Shown: one piece after another, positions 17,747 through 25,925 of the stretch
How positions within the stretch are numbered: position 1 is the stretch's first letter
Layout of the letters: every line of letters starts with the position of its first letter
Origin: an uncultured Pseudorhodobacter sp.
Lineage (GTDB): Bacteria; Pseudomonadota; Alphaproteobacteria; Rhodobacterales; Rhodobacteraceae
Length of the DNA: 53,500 nt
Direction of reading: 5' to 3'
Assembly: GCA_913062925.1 (NCBI GenBank)
Contig: CAJXWJ010000019.1
Span: 1-53,500 of the forward strand
The notes under the pieces: generated by a model
What the model was told of the DNA's origin: nothing
Database searches by the model: none
What the model saw: only the letters and a program-made list of their open reading frames with translations
Made by a program: the position numbers and the translations under genes

Positions 17747-18930
17747 TTGGTGTAACGCTTTGCCCAGTCTTCGGTCAGCCGGCTCATCCAGCTTGCGTGC
17801 GGCTCCAGCAGGGTCGGGCCCAGATCGGCCAAAGCGGGCAGGGCGGGCGCGCTGGGCAGGGCTGCAAAGGCCGCAAGCCCTGCCGCATCCAGCTTGGCGC
17901 TGTCCAGCACCGAAAAGCTTCCCAGAACCGAGATATCTTGCATATGCGCTTGGGTTGCAGGCTCTAGCAGAAAGTTCGCCACCACCTCGGCCCCTGCGGC
18001 ATGGGCTGCGTTAAAGGGAATGGCGACAAAGCTGATATTGCCGATCGAGCCCGCCTTTGGCACCCAGACCCGCGCGGTTTCGGGCAAAGTGCCATCGGCA
18101 ATCGCCGCCGCAGTGCTGGCCGGATCAAAAGACATCGCGATGTCGATCTCGCCGTCGTTCAGCATCTGGGCTTGCACCGATTCGTTTTCGGGAAAGGTTT
18201 CGCCTTGCCGCCACAGGTTCGGGCGCAGCGCGTCATACCAAGCCCAAAGCGGCGCGGTTTGCGCGGCAAAGGCGGCCTCGGTCACCGGCTGTTGCAGCGC
18301 TGCGGGATCAGGGGCAAGCTCGATCAGCGCTTGTTTCAAAAACGTCGCCCCCATGAAGTTCGACACCGCAGGATGCGTCAAGCGTCCCTTGTGGGCGGCG
18401 GCCCAAGCGACAAAACCCGCCATATCGTCGGGCATATCCTGCACCCGTTTGCTGTCATAGCTGAAGACAAACTTTGCCAAACGCCAAGGCGATTCCATGC
18501 CCTCGACCGGCACGGTGAAATCGACCGACGCAGGCGCGTTTGGCCCCAGATCCAGATATTTAGCGTTCGGCAGATCGGCGACAAAGGGGCCATGCAGCAG
18601 GCCCTGTTGCTTCATCGCCAGAAAATTCGGCCCGTTGATCCAGATCATATCGACCGAGCCGCCACTGCTTTGCCCCGCCGCCTGTTCGGCCAACACGCGC
18701 GAGACCGCCTCGGCGGTGTCGGTCAGCTTGACCTGCTCGATCTTGACGCCGAAGCGCGCCTCGGTCTGGGTGCTGGCCCAAGCGATAAAGGCATTGGTGC
18801 GCGCATCGCCGCCCCAGGCGTTCCAATAAACCGTCTGCCCGCGCGCGGCCTCTAGGGTTTGCGGCCAATCGGCAAGGGCGGGGGTGGCAAGGCTCAGGCA
18901 AAGGGCGGTTAACGAGGCAAAACGCATCAA
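17743..18930 (-). CDS. ynjB: ABC transporter substrate-binding protein (YnjB type)
   Basis: The 395-residue protein has a Sec signal peptide (MMRFASLTALCLSLATPALA). The body has QTVYWNAWGGDARTNAFIAW near its start, the hallmark of YnjB-type proteins, followed by WINGPNFLAMKQQGLLHGPF. It binds an unidentified ligand in the periplasm. It overlaps ynjC by 4 bp and ynjF by 4 bp, so the four genes are one translationally linked operon starting with ynjF. Confidence 0.92.
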   Translation of the reverse strand: MMRFASLTALCLSLATPALADWPQTLEAARGQTVYWNAWGGDARTNAFIAWASTQTEARFGVKIEQVKLTDTAEAVSRVLAEQAAGQSSGGSVDMIWINGPNFLAMKQQGLLHGPFVADLPNAKYLDLGPNAPASVDFTVPVEGMESPWRLAKFVFSYDSKRVQDMPDDMAGFVAWAAAHKGRLTHPAVSNFMGATFLKQALIELAPDPAALQQPVTEAAFAAQTAPLWAWYDALRPNLWRQGETFPENESVQAQMLNDGEIDIAMSFDPASTAAAIADGTLPETARVWVPKAGSIGNISFVAIPFNAAHAAGAEVVANFLLEPATQAHMQDISVLGSFSVLDSAKLDAAGLAAFAALPSAPALPALADLGPTLLEPHASWMSRLTEDWAKRYTK

Positions 18931-19556
18931 ATATCCTTTTCAGTTGTCATCGTGGTAAAGGCCTGCCAGCCCATGCGCCAGCGCAACAAGGTGGTCAGCG
19001 CGCAGGCCAGCGCAAACAGCAGCGCCAGCAGCGGAAACCCTGCGGGGAACAGGCACATCAGCGCAAAAATCGCAATGGTTTCAGCGCCTTCGGTCAGCCC
19101 GCCCAGATAGGCGATGCCCTTGTTGGGATAGGCCTTTGTGGTTTCGCCGCGCTTGGCGGCAATGGCTGCAAAGGCCAGAAACGATGATCCGGTGCCGACA
19201 AAGCTTGCGATCAACAGCGCTGCATAAAGCGCGTTTTGCGCAGGATCGGCCAGCGCAAAGCCCAAGGGCAGCAGCGCGTAGAACAGAAAATCAAGGCAGA
19301 TGTCCAGAAAGGCGCCGCGATCGGTCGGCCCAACCTGCCGCGCCACGGCGCCGTCCAAGCCATCGGCCAGCCGGTTCAGCGCCAAGATCACCAGCGCGGT
19401 GTGATACTGGCCCAGCCAAAGCGCAGGCAAGATCAACAGCCCAAGGCAAAATCCTGCAATGCTGATCTCATCCGCGCCAATCCCGCGCGCCACCATCAGC
19501 CGCGCCGGAGCCGCCAAAAGCCTGCGTTGCAGCGGCAAAAGTTTTGCGTCAATCAT
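18927..19556 (-). CDS. ynjF: CDP-alcohol phosphatidyltransferase family protein (YnjF type)
   Basis: The 209-residue membrane protein carries the CDP-alcohol transferase motif DGLDGAVARQVGPTDRGAFL followed by DICLD. By my count there are seven residues between AR and the conserved G, one fewer than the usual eight. It has about six membrane spans. Such enzymes swap CMP in a CDP-lipid for an alcohol. Its fusion into a transporter operon repeats the E. coli ynj arrangement, where the purpose is unknown. It is the first gene of the operon. Confidence 0.9.
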   Translation of the reverse strand: MIDAKLLPLQRRLLAAPARLMVARGIGADEISIAGFCLGLLILPALWLGQYHTALVILALNRLADGLDGAVARQVGPTDRGAFLDICLDFLFYALLPLGFALADPAQNALYAALLIASFVGTGSSFLAFAAIAAKRGETTKAYPNKGIAYLGGLTEGAETIAIFALMCLFPAGFPLLALLFALACALTTLLRWRMGWQAFTTMTTEKDI

Positions 19557-19650
19557 TCAAGGCGGCCCCAGATCCCCAGCTTTGCGGTTTTACGCCAATA
19601 GCAGAGGAGAGCGCCGCGCGCCAATCACGAACTGTTTGGCACGACCTGTT

Positions 19651-19674
19651 AGGCACGCCCCCCTGCGGGTGCCT
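19651..19674. terminator. Hairpin at the end of the cydAB-CydX-like operon
   Basis: AGGCAC (19651-19656) pairs with GTGCCT (19669-19674), with further G/C pairing inside. It overlaps the stop of the 31-residue peptide. No U-run follows on the minus strand, so it may stabilise the 3' end rather than terminate. Confidence 0.5.
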
Positions 19675-19768
19675 AAGGGATCAAGACCGTGCGGATCAGC
19701 ATCGCGACGGTGCCAATCACCACGATGCCCGCCAGATAAATCCCCACAAACCACAGCCAGCGCCGCAT
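19673..19768 (-). CDS. CydX-like small membrane subunit (DUF2474 type), 31 residues
   Basis: An ATG overlaps the cydB stop in TGATG, and a 31-residue peptide follows: MRRWLWFVGIYLAG, then a hydrophobic run, MLIRTVLIP and a TAG stop. It has one membrane span with an Arg/Trp-rich cytoplasmic start. Small single-span proteins of this sort (CydX, or DUF2474 beside cyanide-insensitive oxidase genes) bind cytochrome bd and stabilise its haems. The gene is too short for routine calling but position, coupling and composition support it. Function is inferred. Confidence 0.82.
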   Translation of the reverse strand: MRRWLWFVGIYLAGIVVIGTVAMLIRTVLIP

Positions 19769-20772
19769 CAGTGATAGCCATCTTCAGGCCGAACCTTGCC
19801 GCGAAACACCCAATAGGAATAGGCGGTATAGGCCAGAATCATCGGGATCAGCACCAAGGCCCCCACCAGCAGAAAGGCCAGCGAAGACTCTGGCGCTGCG
19901 GCTTCGGCAATGGTCAGGCTTGGCGGCACGATATGGGGGTAAAAGCTGATACCAAGCCCGATATAAGACAGCGCAAACAGCCCCAAGGTGGCAACAAAAG
20001 GCCGCCCGTCATGGCCATCGCGCAAACCGCGCCACAGCACCCAAGCCACCGCCAGCACCAAAAGCGGCACGGTCAGCGAAAACACGATGGTCGGATAGCC
20101 AAACCAGCGCGCCATATACTCGGGCCGCACAAAGACAGTGGCAAGGCTGACCGCGCCGATCAGCGCCACAAAGCCCAAGGCCAGCGGCTTGGCGATGGCT
20201 TGGGCGCGGGCTTGCAACGCGCCTTCGGTCTTCATGTTCAGCCATGTCGCACCCAGCAGCGCATAGCCTGCCACCAGCGCCACCGCCGTCAGCACCGAAA
20301 ACGGCGTCAGCCAATCCCATGTGCCACCGCCAAAGCTGCGGCCCTGCACGGTGATGCCCTGCACCAATCCCCCCAGCGCCAAGCCCTGCGCTATAGCTGC
20401 AAGGATAGACCCCAGCGCAAAGCCCCATTCCCAAAACCCCTGCATCCGCTTGGTGCGATGCACGAATTCAAAGGCGACGCCGCGAAAGATCAACCCCAGC
20501 AGCATGACGATAATCAGCGGATAAAGCGCTGGCATCACAATGGCATAGGCCAGCGGAAACACCGCAAACAGCCCGCCACCGCCCAAAACCAGCCAAGTCT
20601 CATTGCCATCCCACACCGGGGCAATCGTGTTCATCGCCAGATGCTTTTCGCCGCGATCCTTCAAGAAAGGCGACAAGATCCCGATGCCCAGATCAAAGCC
20701 ATCCAGACAGACATAGGCCAGCACCGCAAAGGCAATCAGCGCCGCCCAGATTGAGGCAAGATCAAAGATCAT
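19768..20772 (-). CDS. cydB: Cytochrome bd ubiquinol oxidase subunit II
   Basis: The 334-residue protein starts MIFDLASIWAALIAFAVLAYVCLDGFDLGIGIL, the standard CydB start, and has WDGNETWLVLGGGGLFAVFP. It has eight or more membrane spans. With CydA it forms a high-affinity or cyanide-resistant quinol oxidase in the inner membrane. Its ATG overlaps cydA by 4 bp and its stop overlaps the small third subunit. Confidence 0.96.
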   Translation of the reverse strand: MIFDLASIWAALIAFAVLAYVCLDGFDLGIGILSPFLKDRGEKHLAMNTIAPVWDGNETWLVLGGGGLFAVFPLAYAIVMPALYPLIIVMLLGLIFRGVAFEFVHRTKRMQGFWEWGFALGSILAAIAQGLALGGLVQGITVQGRSFGGGTWDWLTPFSVLTAVALVAGYALLGATWLNMKTEGALQARAQAIAKPLALGFVALIGAVSLATVFVRPEYMARWFGYPTIVFSLTVPLLVLAVAWVLWRGLRDGHDGRPFVATLGLFALSYIGLGISFYPHIVPPSLTIAEAAAPESSLAFLLVGALVLIPMILAYTAYSYWVFRGKVRPEDGYH

Positions 20773-22178
20773 TTCGCGTCTCCCTTAGGGGGCATGCCTG
20801 CAAGCTGGGTGATGCCTGCGCTGCGGGTTGGGCCGATCTTTTCCAGCGAAATCTGATCCTTGGGCCGTTTTGACATCAATCGCAGAACATAGAAAGTGCC
20901 CGACCCAAAGACAAAGAAATAGACCAGAATAAAGGCCACAAGCGAGGTGCCAACGCTTTGCGCACTTAGCGTCGAGGCGCTGTCCGCGGTGCGCAGCAGC
21001 CCGTAGACGGTAAAGGGTTGGCGGCCAACTTCGGTGGTGATCCAACCGCAAAGCACCGCCAAAAACCCCGATGGTCCCATCACAAAGGCGGCGCGGTGCA
21101 GCCATTTTGCCTGATAAAGCCGCCCCTTCCAGCGCGCAACTGCCGACCAAAGCCCAATGCCCAGCATGGCAAAGCCAGCCGCCACCATGATACGGAAGGT
21201 CCAGAAGATCAGCGCCGATTTCGGGCGATCCTCGGGCGGGAAGGCATCAAGCCCCTGCATCGGCGTATCAAGATCATGCGTCAGGATCAGACTGCCCAGC
21301 AAGGGAATCTCGAGCGCGTAATGCACGGTCTCGTTCTTGTCATCGGGGATGCCAAACAGGATCAGCGGCACGCGGCCTTCGGGATAGCTTTCAAAGTGCC
21401 CCTCCATCGCGGCGATTTTCGCGGGCTGATGTTCCAGCGTGTTCAAGCCATGCGCATCGCCTGCCACGATCTGAAGCGGGGTGACAATCAGCGCCATCCA
21501 CATCGCCATGGAAAACATCACCCGTGCTGACGCACTTTCAGGGCTGCGCATCAAATGCCAAGCCCCCACAGCGCCAACCACAAAAGCCGTGGTCAGATAA
21601 GCCGCCAGCACCATATGCACCAAGCGGTAGGGGAAAGACGGGTTAAAGATAATCGCCAGCCAATCGTCGGGGATAAACTGGCCCACCTCGTTGATCGCAT
21701 AGCCCGCAGGGGTCTGCATCCAACTGTTGACGCTCAGAATCCAAAACGCCGAAAACAGCGTGCCCGCCGCCACAATCGTGGTCGCCGCCATATGCAGGCG
21801 CGGCCCAACCCGTTCGCGGCCAAACAGCATGATGCCCAAAAAGCCCGCCTCTAGGAAAAACGCCGACAGCACCTCATAGCCCATCAAAGGCCCAATCACC
21901 GGGCCGGCCTTGTCGGAAAACACCGCCCAATTGGTGCCAAACTGATAAGACATCACAATGCCCGACACCACACCCATGCCAAAGACCACCGCAAAGATGG
22001 TCTTCCAATAGTTGAAAAGCCGCAGATAGACCGGATCGCCGCGCCACAGCCACAACCCGTTCAGCACCATCAAAAAGCTGGCCAGCCCGATGCTGAAGGC
22101 TGGAAAAATGATATGGGCCGAAATTGTGAAGGCAAATTGTGCTCGGGCCAGATCAAGGGCAGAAAAGCCGAAATCCAT
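20769..22178 (-). CDS. cydA: Cytochrome bd ubiquinol oxidase subunit I
   Basis: The 469-residue protein has RAQFAFTISAHIIFPAFSIG with a haem-ligand histidine near residue 22, the quinol-binding region with GLNTLEHQPAKIAAMEGHFE, and ITTEVGRQPFTVYG, a GRQPW-type motif with Phe. The length, shorter than E. coli CydA (522), indicates the short Q-loop class often called cyanide-insensitive oxidase (CioA). No cydDC assembly transporter is nearby. The gene diverges from the protease gene at 22385 across a 206-bp promoter region. Confidence 0.95.
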   Translation of the reverse strand: MDFGFSALDLARAQFAFTISAHIIFPAFSIGLASFLMVLNGLWLWRGDPVYLRLFNYWKTIFAVVFGMGVVSGIVMSYQFGTNWAVFSDKAGPVIGPLMGYEVLSAFFLEAGFLGIMLFGRERVGPRLHMAATTIVAAGTLFSAFWILSVNSWMQTPAGYAINEVGQFIPDDWLAIIFNPSFPYRLVHMVLAAYLTTAFVVGAVGAWHLMRSPESASARVMFSMAMWMALIVTPLQIVAGDAHGLNTLEHQPAKIAAMEGHFESYPEGRVPLILFGIPDDKNETVHYALEIPLLGSLILTHDLDTPMQGLDAFPPEDRPKSALIFWTFRIMVAAGFAMLGIGLWSAVARWKGRLYQAKWLHRAAFVMGPSGFLAVLCGWITTEVGRQPFTVYGLLRTADSASTLSAQSVGTSLVAFILVYFFVFGSGTFYVLRLMSKRPKDQISLEKIGPTRSAGITQLAGMPPKGDAK

Positions 22179-22236
22179 AGCAGTCTCCTGTCGCGCAAAG
22201 CGCGCGCTGTATCTGCGAGATAGGCTATCGGGGGTG

Positions 22237-22253
22237 TCACCGCGATTTGGTGA
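22237..22253. promoter_or_regulatory. TCACC-N7-GGTGA inverted repeat in the cydA/protease divergent region
   Basis: TCACC (22237-22241) and GGTGA (22249-22253) are exact complements around an AT-rich centre, 59-75 bp upstream of cydA and about 130 bp upstream of the protease start. It may be an operator for cydA. The repeat is short and no family is assigned. The rest of the region holds a CCCGC-CGCT-GCGGG hairpin at 22349-22362, in the protease leader. Confidence 0.35.
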
Positions 22254-22384
22254 AGTGTCGCAGGTCTATCACGAAGCCGCGAGGTTACAAAACGGTAAGT
22301 TTTCCGCAAACCGCGCGACAGCGCTGGGCGCGAGGGTATTTGCACCGACCCGCCGCTGCGGGCCCTTGTTTCAGGAGCACTTCC

Positions 22385-23881
22385 ATGTCCAAGCCTTTGT
22401 CCTTTCGCCTGCATGCCTCGTTGCGGGCTGCCTTGATGGCCAGCACGCTGGCTGCAACTTTGGCCTTGCCCTCTGCTGTGACCGCGCTGCACGCCGAAGT
22501 GCCGCTGTCGGGCTATGCCGATTTGGTGCAAAAAGTAACGCCTTCGGTGGTCTATATCGAAGTGACCGCCAAATCTGATGCCGCCGAGATCGCCAGCGCC
22601 CAGAACACCCCCGATCCGTTTCAAGAGTTTATGAAGCGCTTTGGCATGCCCGATCAGAACTTTGGCCAAAGCCCCGATCAAAACCAATCGCCAGACCAGC
22701 AGCCCAATCGCGGGGTGATGCATGGCTTGGGCTCGGGCTTTATCATCTCGGCTGATGGCGAGGTGATCACCAACAACCATGTGGTCAAAGGTGCAACCGC
22801 GATCAAAGTCACGCTGCAAGACGGCAAGAGCTATACCGCCCATGTCATCGGCACCGATCCGATGACCGATGTCGCGCTGATCAAACTGGAAGGGGCTGCA
22901 AATCTGCCCGCAGCCAAGCTTGGCAATGCCGATCCCTTGCGGGTGGGCGATGCCGTGGTGGCGATCGGCAACCCCTTTGGCTTGGGCAGCACGGTGACTT
23001 CGGGCATCGTCTCGGCGCTGGGGCGCGATATTCATGCAGGCCCCTATGACAACTTTATCCAGACCGATGCCGCGATCAACAAAGGCAACTCGGGCGGGCC
23101 CTTGTTTAACACCGCAGGCGATGTGGTGGGGATGAACACGGCGATCTACAGCCCCAGCGGCGGGTCGGTTGGCATTGGCTTTTCGGTGCCCGCCCAGACC
23201 ATCGCCGATGTGGTGGCGCAGCTGCGCGATCACGGTCAGGTCAATCGCGGCTGGCTGGGGGTGATGATCCAGACCGTCACGCCTGATCTTGCCCAAGCGC
23301 TTGGGCTGGCGTCGCAAGGCGGCGCGATTGTGGCCTCGGTGCAGCCTGATGGGCCTGCCGCCAAGGCCGATCTGCAAAGCGGCGATGTGATCATCGCCGT
23401 TGACGGCACCGCGGTCGATAAGACCCACGCGCTGCCGGTTCTGGTGGCGGGGATTGCCAGCGGCAAAACTGCCCAGCTGTCGATCCTGCGCGATGGCAAG
23501 CCGCAAAGCGTCGCCGTGACCATCGGCACGCTTTCGGCTGACAAGCTGCAACTGGCCAGCGCCTCGGCAACCGATGGCACCGGCAATGCGATTGCGCCCT
23601 TGGGGCTGAGCGTGCAGCCGCTGACGCCAGATGTCGCACAAAGCCTTGGCCTGCCCGGCGATGTCACCGGGCTGGTGGTGGATAAGGTCGCGGCCAGTTC
23701 CGACAATGCCGACCGGCTGCAATCGGGCGATGTGATTGTCGAGGCGGCGGGTCAGCCGGTCGACAGCGCTGCGGCCTTGCGCCGTGCCATCGCGGGCGCG
23801 CCGCAGAAATCGGCAGTGCTGTTGCGGGTGCTGCGGGACGGAAAACCGCTGTTCATCGGGGCCGTTATCGCCACGATGTAA
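22385..23881 (+). CDS. Do/DegP-type periplasmic serine protease with two PDZ domains
   Basis: The 498-residue protein has a Sec signal (about 1-37) and a trypsin-like domain. The catalytic triad appears as His in ITNNHVVKG, Asp in DPMTDVALIK and Ser in NKGNSGGPL. Two PDZ domains follow (about 275-370 and 395-490). A Gln/Pro/Asp-rich loop (FGQSPDQNQSPDQQPNRG) precedes the protease core, as in the LA loop. It degrades or refolds misfolded envelope proteins. ATG 22385 was chosen because the signal peptide starts there; longer frames run into the promoter. DegP, DegQ or MucD would all fit. Confidence 0.94.
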   Translation: MSKPLSFRLHASLRAALMASTLAATLALPSAVTALHAEVPLSGYADLVQKVTPSVVYIEVTAKSDAAEIASAQNTPDPFQEFMKRFGMPDQNFGQSPDQNQSPDQQPNRGVMHGLGSGFIISADGEVITNNHVVKGATAIKVTLQDGKSYTAHVIGTDPMTDVALIKLEGAANLPAAKLGNADPLRVGDAVVAIGNPFGLGSTVTSGIVSALGRDIHAGPYDNFIQTDAAINKGNSGGPLFNTAGDVVGMNTAIYSPSGGSVGIGFSVPAQTIADVVAQLRDHGQVNRGWLGVMIQTVTPDLAQALGLASQGGAIVASVQPDGPAAKADLQSGDVIIAVDGTAVDKTHALPVLVAGIASGKTAQLSILRDGKPQSVAVTIGTLSADKLQLASASATDGTGNAIAPLGLSVQPLTPDVAQSLGLPGDVTGLVVDKVAASSDNADRLQSGDVIVEAAGQPVDSAAALRRAIAGAPQKSAVLLRVLRDGKPLFIGAVIATM

Positions 23882-23888
23882 CGCTTTG

Positions 23889-23912
23889 GGCCGCTGTGGC
23901 AGAGCAGCGGCC
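23889..23912. terminator. GC-rich hairpin after the protease gene
   Basis: GGCCGCTG (23889-23896) and CAGCGGCC (23905-23912) form an 8-bp perfect stem starting 8 bp after the stop. There is no clear U-run, so it could be a terminator or a 3'-end stabiliser. Confidence 0.55.
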
Positions 23913-23929
23913 TGATATGGGGCGGTTCA

Positions 23930-23963
23930 GGGCAGGGGGGGCATCACGCCTTGCCTGCCCTTT
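23930..23963. terminator. Second hairpin between convergent genes
   Basis: GGGCAGG (23930-23936) pairs with CCTGCCC (23954-23960) and is followed on the plus strand by TTT. It lies between the protease and the minus-strand membrane gene ending at 23969 and could serve either direction. Confidence 0.45.
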
Positions 23964-23968
23964 GCATT

Positions 23969-24952
23969 TCAGCCCTTAGGTGCTGGGCGAAAATGCTGCA
24001 CCAGCCAAACCACGGCCAGCCCCAGCCCTGCCACCACAAAGGGCAGCACGGTATAGACCAGCCGAAACAGCACCAAGCCCGCCAGCACATCCGACCGACC
24101 GACCGCGCCCAAGCCAAGGATGATTGTTGCCTCGAACACCCCCACACCTGCCGGGGTGTGGCTGATGATGCCCAAGGTCAGGGCTGCGATAAACACCACA
24201 AACAGCACCGCATAGCTTGTCGTCACCGTGGCAGGCATCAAGATATAAAGCGTGGCCGAGGCAAAGATCAGATCCGCCACCGCCACCGCCATCAGCGCCA
24301 AGGCAAGCTGCAAACTTGGCAGGTTATAGGTCTTGCCCGCCAGCCGAAACCCGCGCGCGCCGCGACCGATCCACAGCAAAAACCCGCCCAAAACCAGCAA
24401 AATCGCCAGACCCAAGCCCAGCTCTGCCCCGCCCGACAGCGGCAGAACCGCCGCAAGCCCTGCCGGATGCAGCACCATCAAAGCGCCCAAGATCAGCAGC
24501 GAGGCCATCCAAAACGCCGACCAAGACACCGCCAGAACCGCCAAAACCTGCGCAAAATCCAAGCCGCGCCGCCCGTAAATGCGGTAGCGCACGGCGGTGC
24601 CCGTCAGCCAAGACGCCCCCAGCAGATTGGAAATCGCATAGCCGCTTGCCCCCGTCAGCAAAGACACCCAGCTTGGCACGCGTTTGGGCGCCATGCTGTT
24701 GACCGACAACACATCATAAGCCCCCAGCGAGGCAAAGCTTAAGGTTGCCGCCAAAATCGCCCAAGCCAGCACCGAGCCCGGCACCGCTTGCAGATCGGCC
24801 TTGACCTCGGACCAGGTCACATGCCCGGCCATCACATAAAGCGCATAGATCCCAACCGCCGCCACCGCCAGCGATCCCAGCAGCCGCAGCCCGCGATGCG
24901 CCTGCATCCGCGCCAGCCAAGCCTGCCAGGGCTTTGGTTCATCGTTTTCCAT
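23969..24952 (-). CDS. Lysylphosphatidylglycerol synthase-like membrane protein (YbhN/UPF0104)
   Basis: The 327-residue protein has about eight membrane spans and the LPG synthase N-terminal-like (YbhN) layout, with GASWLTGTAVRYRIYGRRGL and IISHTPAGVGVFEATIILGL, both typical. It lacks the soluble lysyl-transferase half of MprF. Family members are suspected lipid flippases or synthase relatives; the substrate is not known. I chose ATG 24952, which has AAGGA seven bases upstream. A 22-bp palindrome lies just ahead of this site. Confidence 0.88.
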   Translation of the reverse strand: MENDEPKPWQAWLARMQAHRGLRLLGSLAVAAVGIYALYVMAGHVTWSEVKADLQAVPGSVLAWAILAATLSFASLGAYDVLSVNSMAPKRVPSWVSLLTGASGYAISNLLGASWLTGTAVRYRIYGRRGLDFAQVLAVLAVSWSAFWMASLLILGALMVLHPAGLAAVLPLSGGAELGLGLAILLVLGGFLLWIGRGARGFRLAGKTYNLPSLQLALALMAVAVADLIFASATLYILMPATVTTSYAVLFVVFIAALTLGIISHTPAGVGVFEATIILGLGAVGRSDVLAGLVLFRLVYTVLPFVVAGLGLAVVWLVQHFRPAPKG

Positions 24953-24963
24953 TGTGTTCCTTA

Positions 24964-24985
24964 AGCAGATCAAGCTTGATCTGCT
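24964..24985. promoter_or_regulatory. 22-bp perfect palindrome upstream of the YbhN-like gene
   Basis: The half-site AGCAGATCAAG is followed without spacer by its exact reverse complement, centred on a HindIII-like AAGCTT. It starts 12 bp upstream of the ATG, overlapping the ribosome site region, so it could block translation as an RNA hairpin or act as a repressor site. Confidence 0.6.
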
Positions 24986-25144
24986 GCAATACCCTCAGCC
25001 TTTGCCAAAGTCCTTGGCCCACCCGCGCGCAAAGGCCCATGCTCTGAAGGGTCGGGTTCTTCACATATACTCCGGTCTTCTTGGGCCCCACCGGCCGCCG
25101 CACGATCGCCTGCTTGTGCAAGCCTACCGCCGCGCAAGCTTTGC

Positions 25145-25160
25145 CCGAAGTTTACTTCGG
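25145..25160. promoter_or_regulatory. CCGAAGT-TT-ACTTCGG inverted repeat upstream of the response regulator
   Basis: A perfect 7-bp inverted repeat with a 2-bp centre lies 88-103 bp upstream of the response-regulator start, in the 295-bp gap from the YbhN-like gene. It may be an operator for the two-component operon. The rest of the gap shows no gene I can support. Confidence 0.4.
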
Positions 25161-25247
25161 CGTAAAGCAGGGCTGCAAAGCTGGATTTGCACGGGCTTTT
25201 GCGTCAAAATCAAAAAACGGCCAAGACCTGGCCAAATAGGACCAAAG

Positions 25248-25925
25248 ATGAAAATCCTGCTGGCAGAAGACGATCCCAAGGTCGCAAGCTTTATCACCAA
25301 TGGCCTGAGTGAAAACGGCCATTCGGTGGATCATGTCACCGATGGCCGCGAGGCGCTGACCTATTGTCTTTATAACAGCTGCGATCTGGCGATTTTGGAC
25401 CGGATGATGCCGGGGATGGATGGGCTTTCGGTGGTGCGCGCGCTGCGGGCGGCGCGCAACCAAACCCCGGTGCTGTTTTTAACCGCGCTGGCCGATGTCA
25501 GCGACAGGGTCGAAGGTTTGGCTGCGGGGGCGGATGACTATCTTGTCAAACCGTTTCACTTTTCCGAACTGCTGGCGCGGGTGGTGGCATTGTCGCGGCG
25601 CCACAAAGACAGCACTGAAACTCCTGTGCTGACGGTTCACGATCTAAGCCTAGATCTTTTGGCCCGCACCGCGCGCAGGCAGGGGCAAGTGATTGAACTG
25701 CAATCAAAAGAATTCGCGCTGCTTGAAGTTTTGATGCGCAATGCAGGCCGCGTGGTCACCCGCACGATGCTGCTGGAGCAGGTGTGGAATTTCAACTTTG
25801 AACCCAATACCACCGTGGTTGAAACCCATGTCAGCCGCCTGCGCGCCAAGATCGACAAGCCCTTTGATCTGCCGCTGATCCACACGGTGCGCTCGACAGG
25901 GTATTCGATGCATGGACCACGCTAG
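25248..25925 (+). CDS. OmpR-family DNA-binding response regulator
   Basis: The 225-residue protein has a receiver domain (LLAEDDPKVASFI, phosphorylated Asp in LAILDRMMPGMDG, Lys in DDYLVKPFHFSELLAR). Then comes a winged-helix output domain (IELQSKEFALLEVLMRNAG ... VVETHVSRLRAKID). ATG 25248 is the only start compatible with the receiver fold. It overlaps the kinase gene by 14 bp, so the pair is cotranscribed. Targets are unknown; CopR/QseB-type proteins look similar. Confidence 0.94.
   Translation: MKILLAEDDPKVASFITNGLSENGHSVDHVTDGREALTYCLYNSCDLAILDRMMPGMDGLSVVRALRAARNQTPVLFLTALADVSDRVEGLAAGADDYLVKPFHFSELLARVVALSRRHKDSTETPVLTVHDLSLDLLARTARRQGQVIELQSKEFALLEVLMRNAGRVVTRTMLLEQVWNFNFEPNTTVVETHVSRLRAKIDKPFDLPLIHTVRSTGYSMHGPR

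Noticed and set aside
22070-23722. 550-codon minus-strand frame over the protease gene
   Set aside because: It is antisense to a protein with complete catalytic motifs and a signal peptide.
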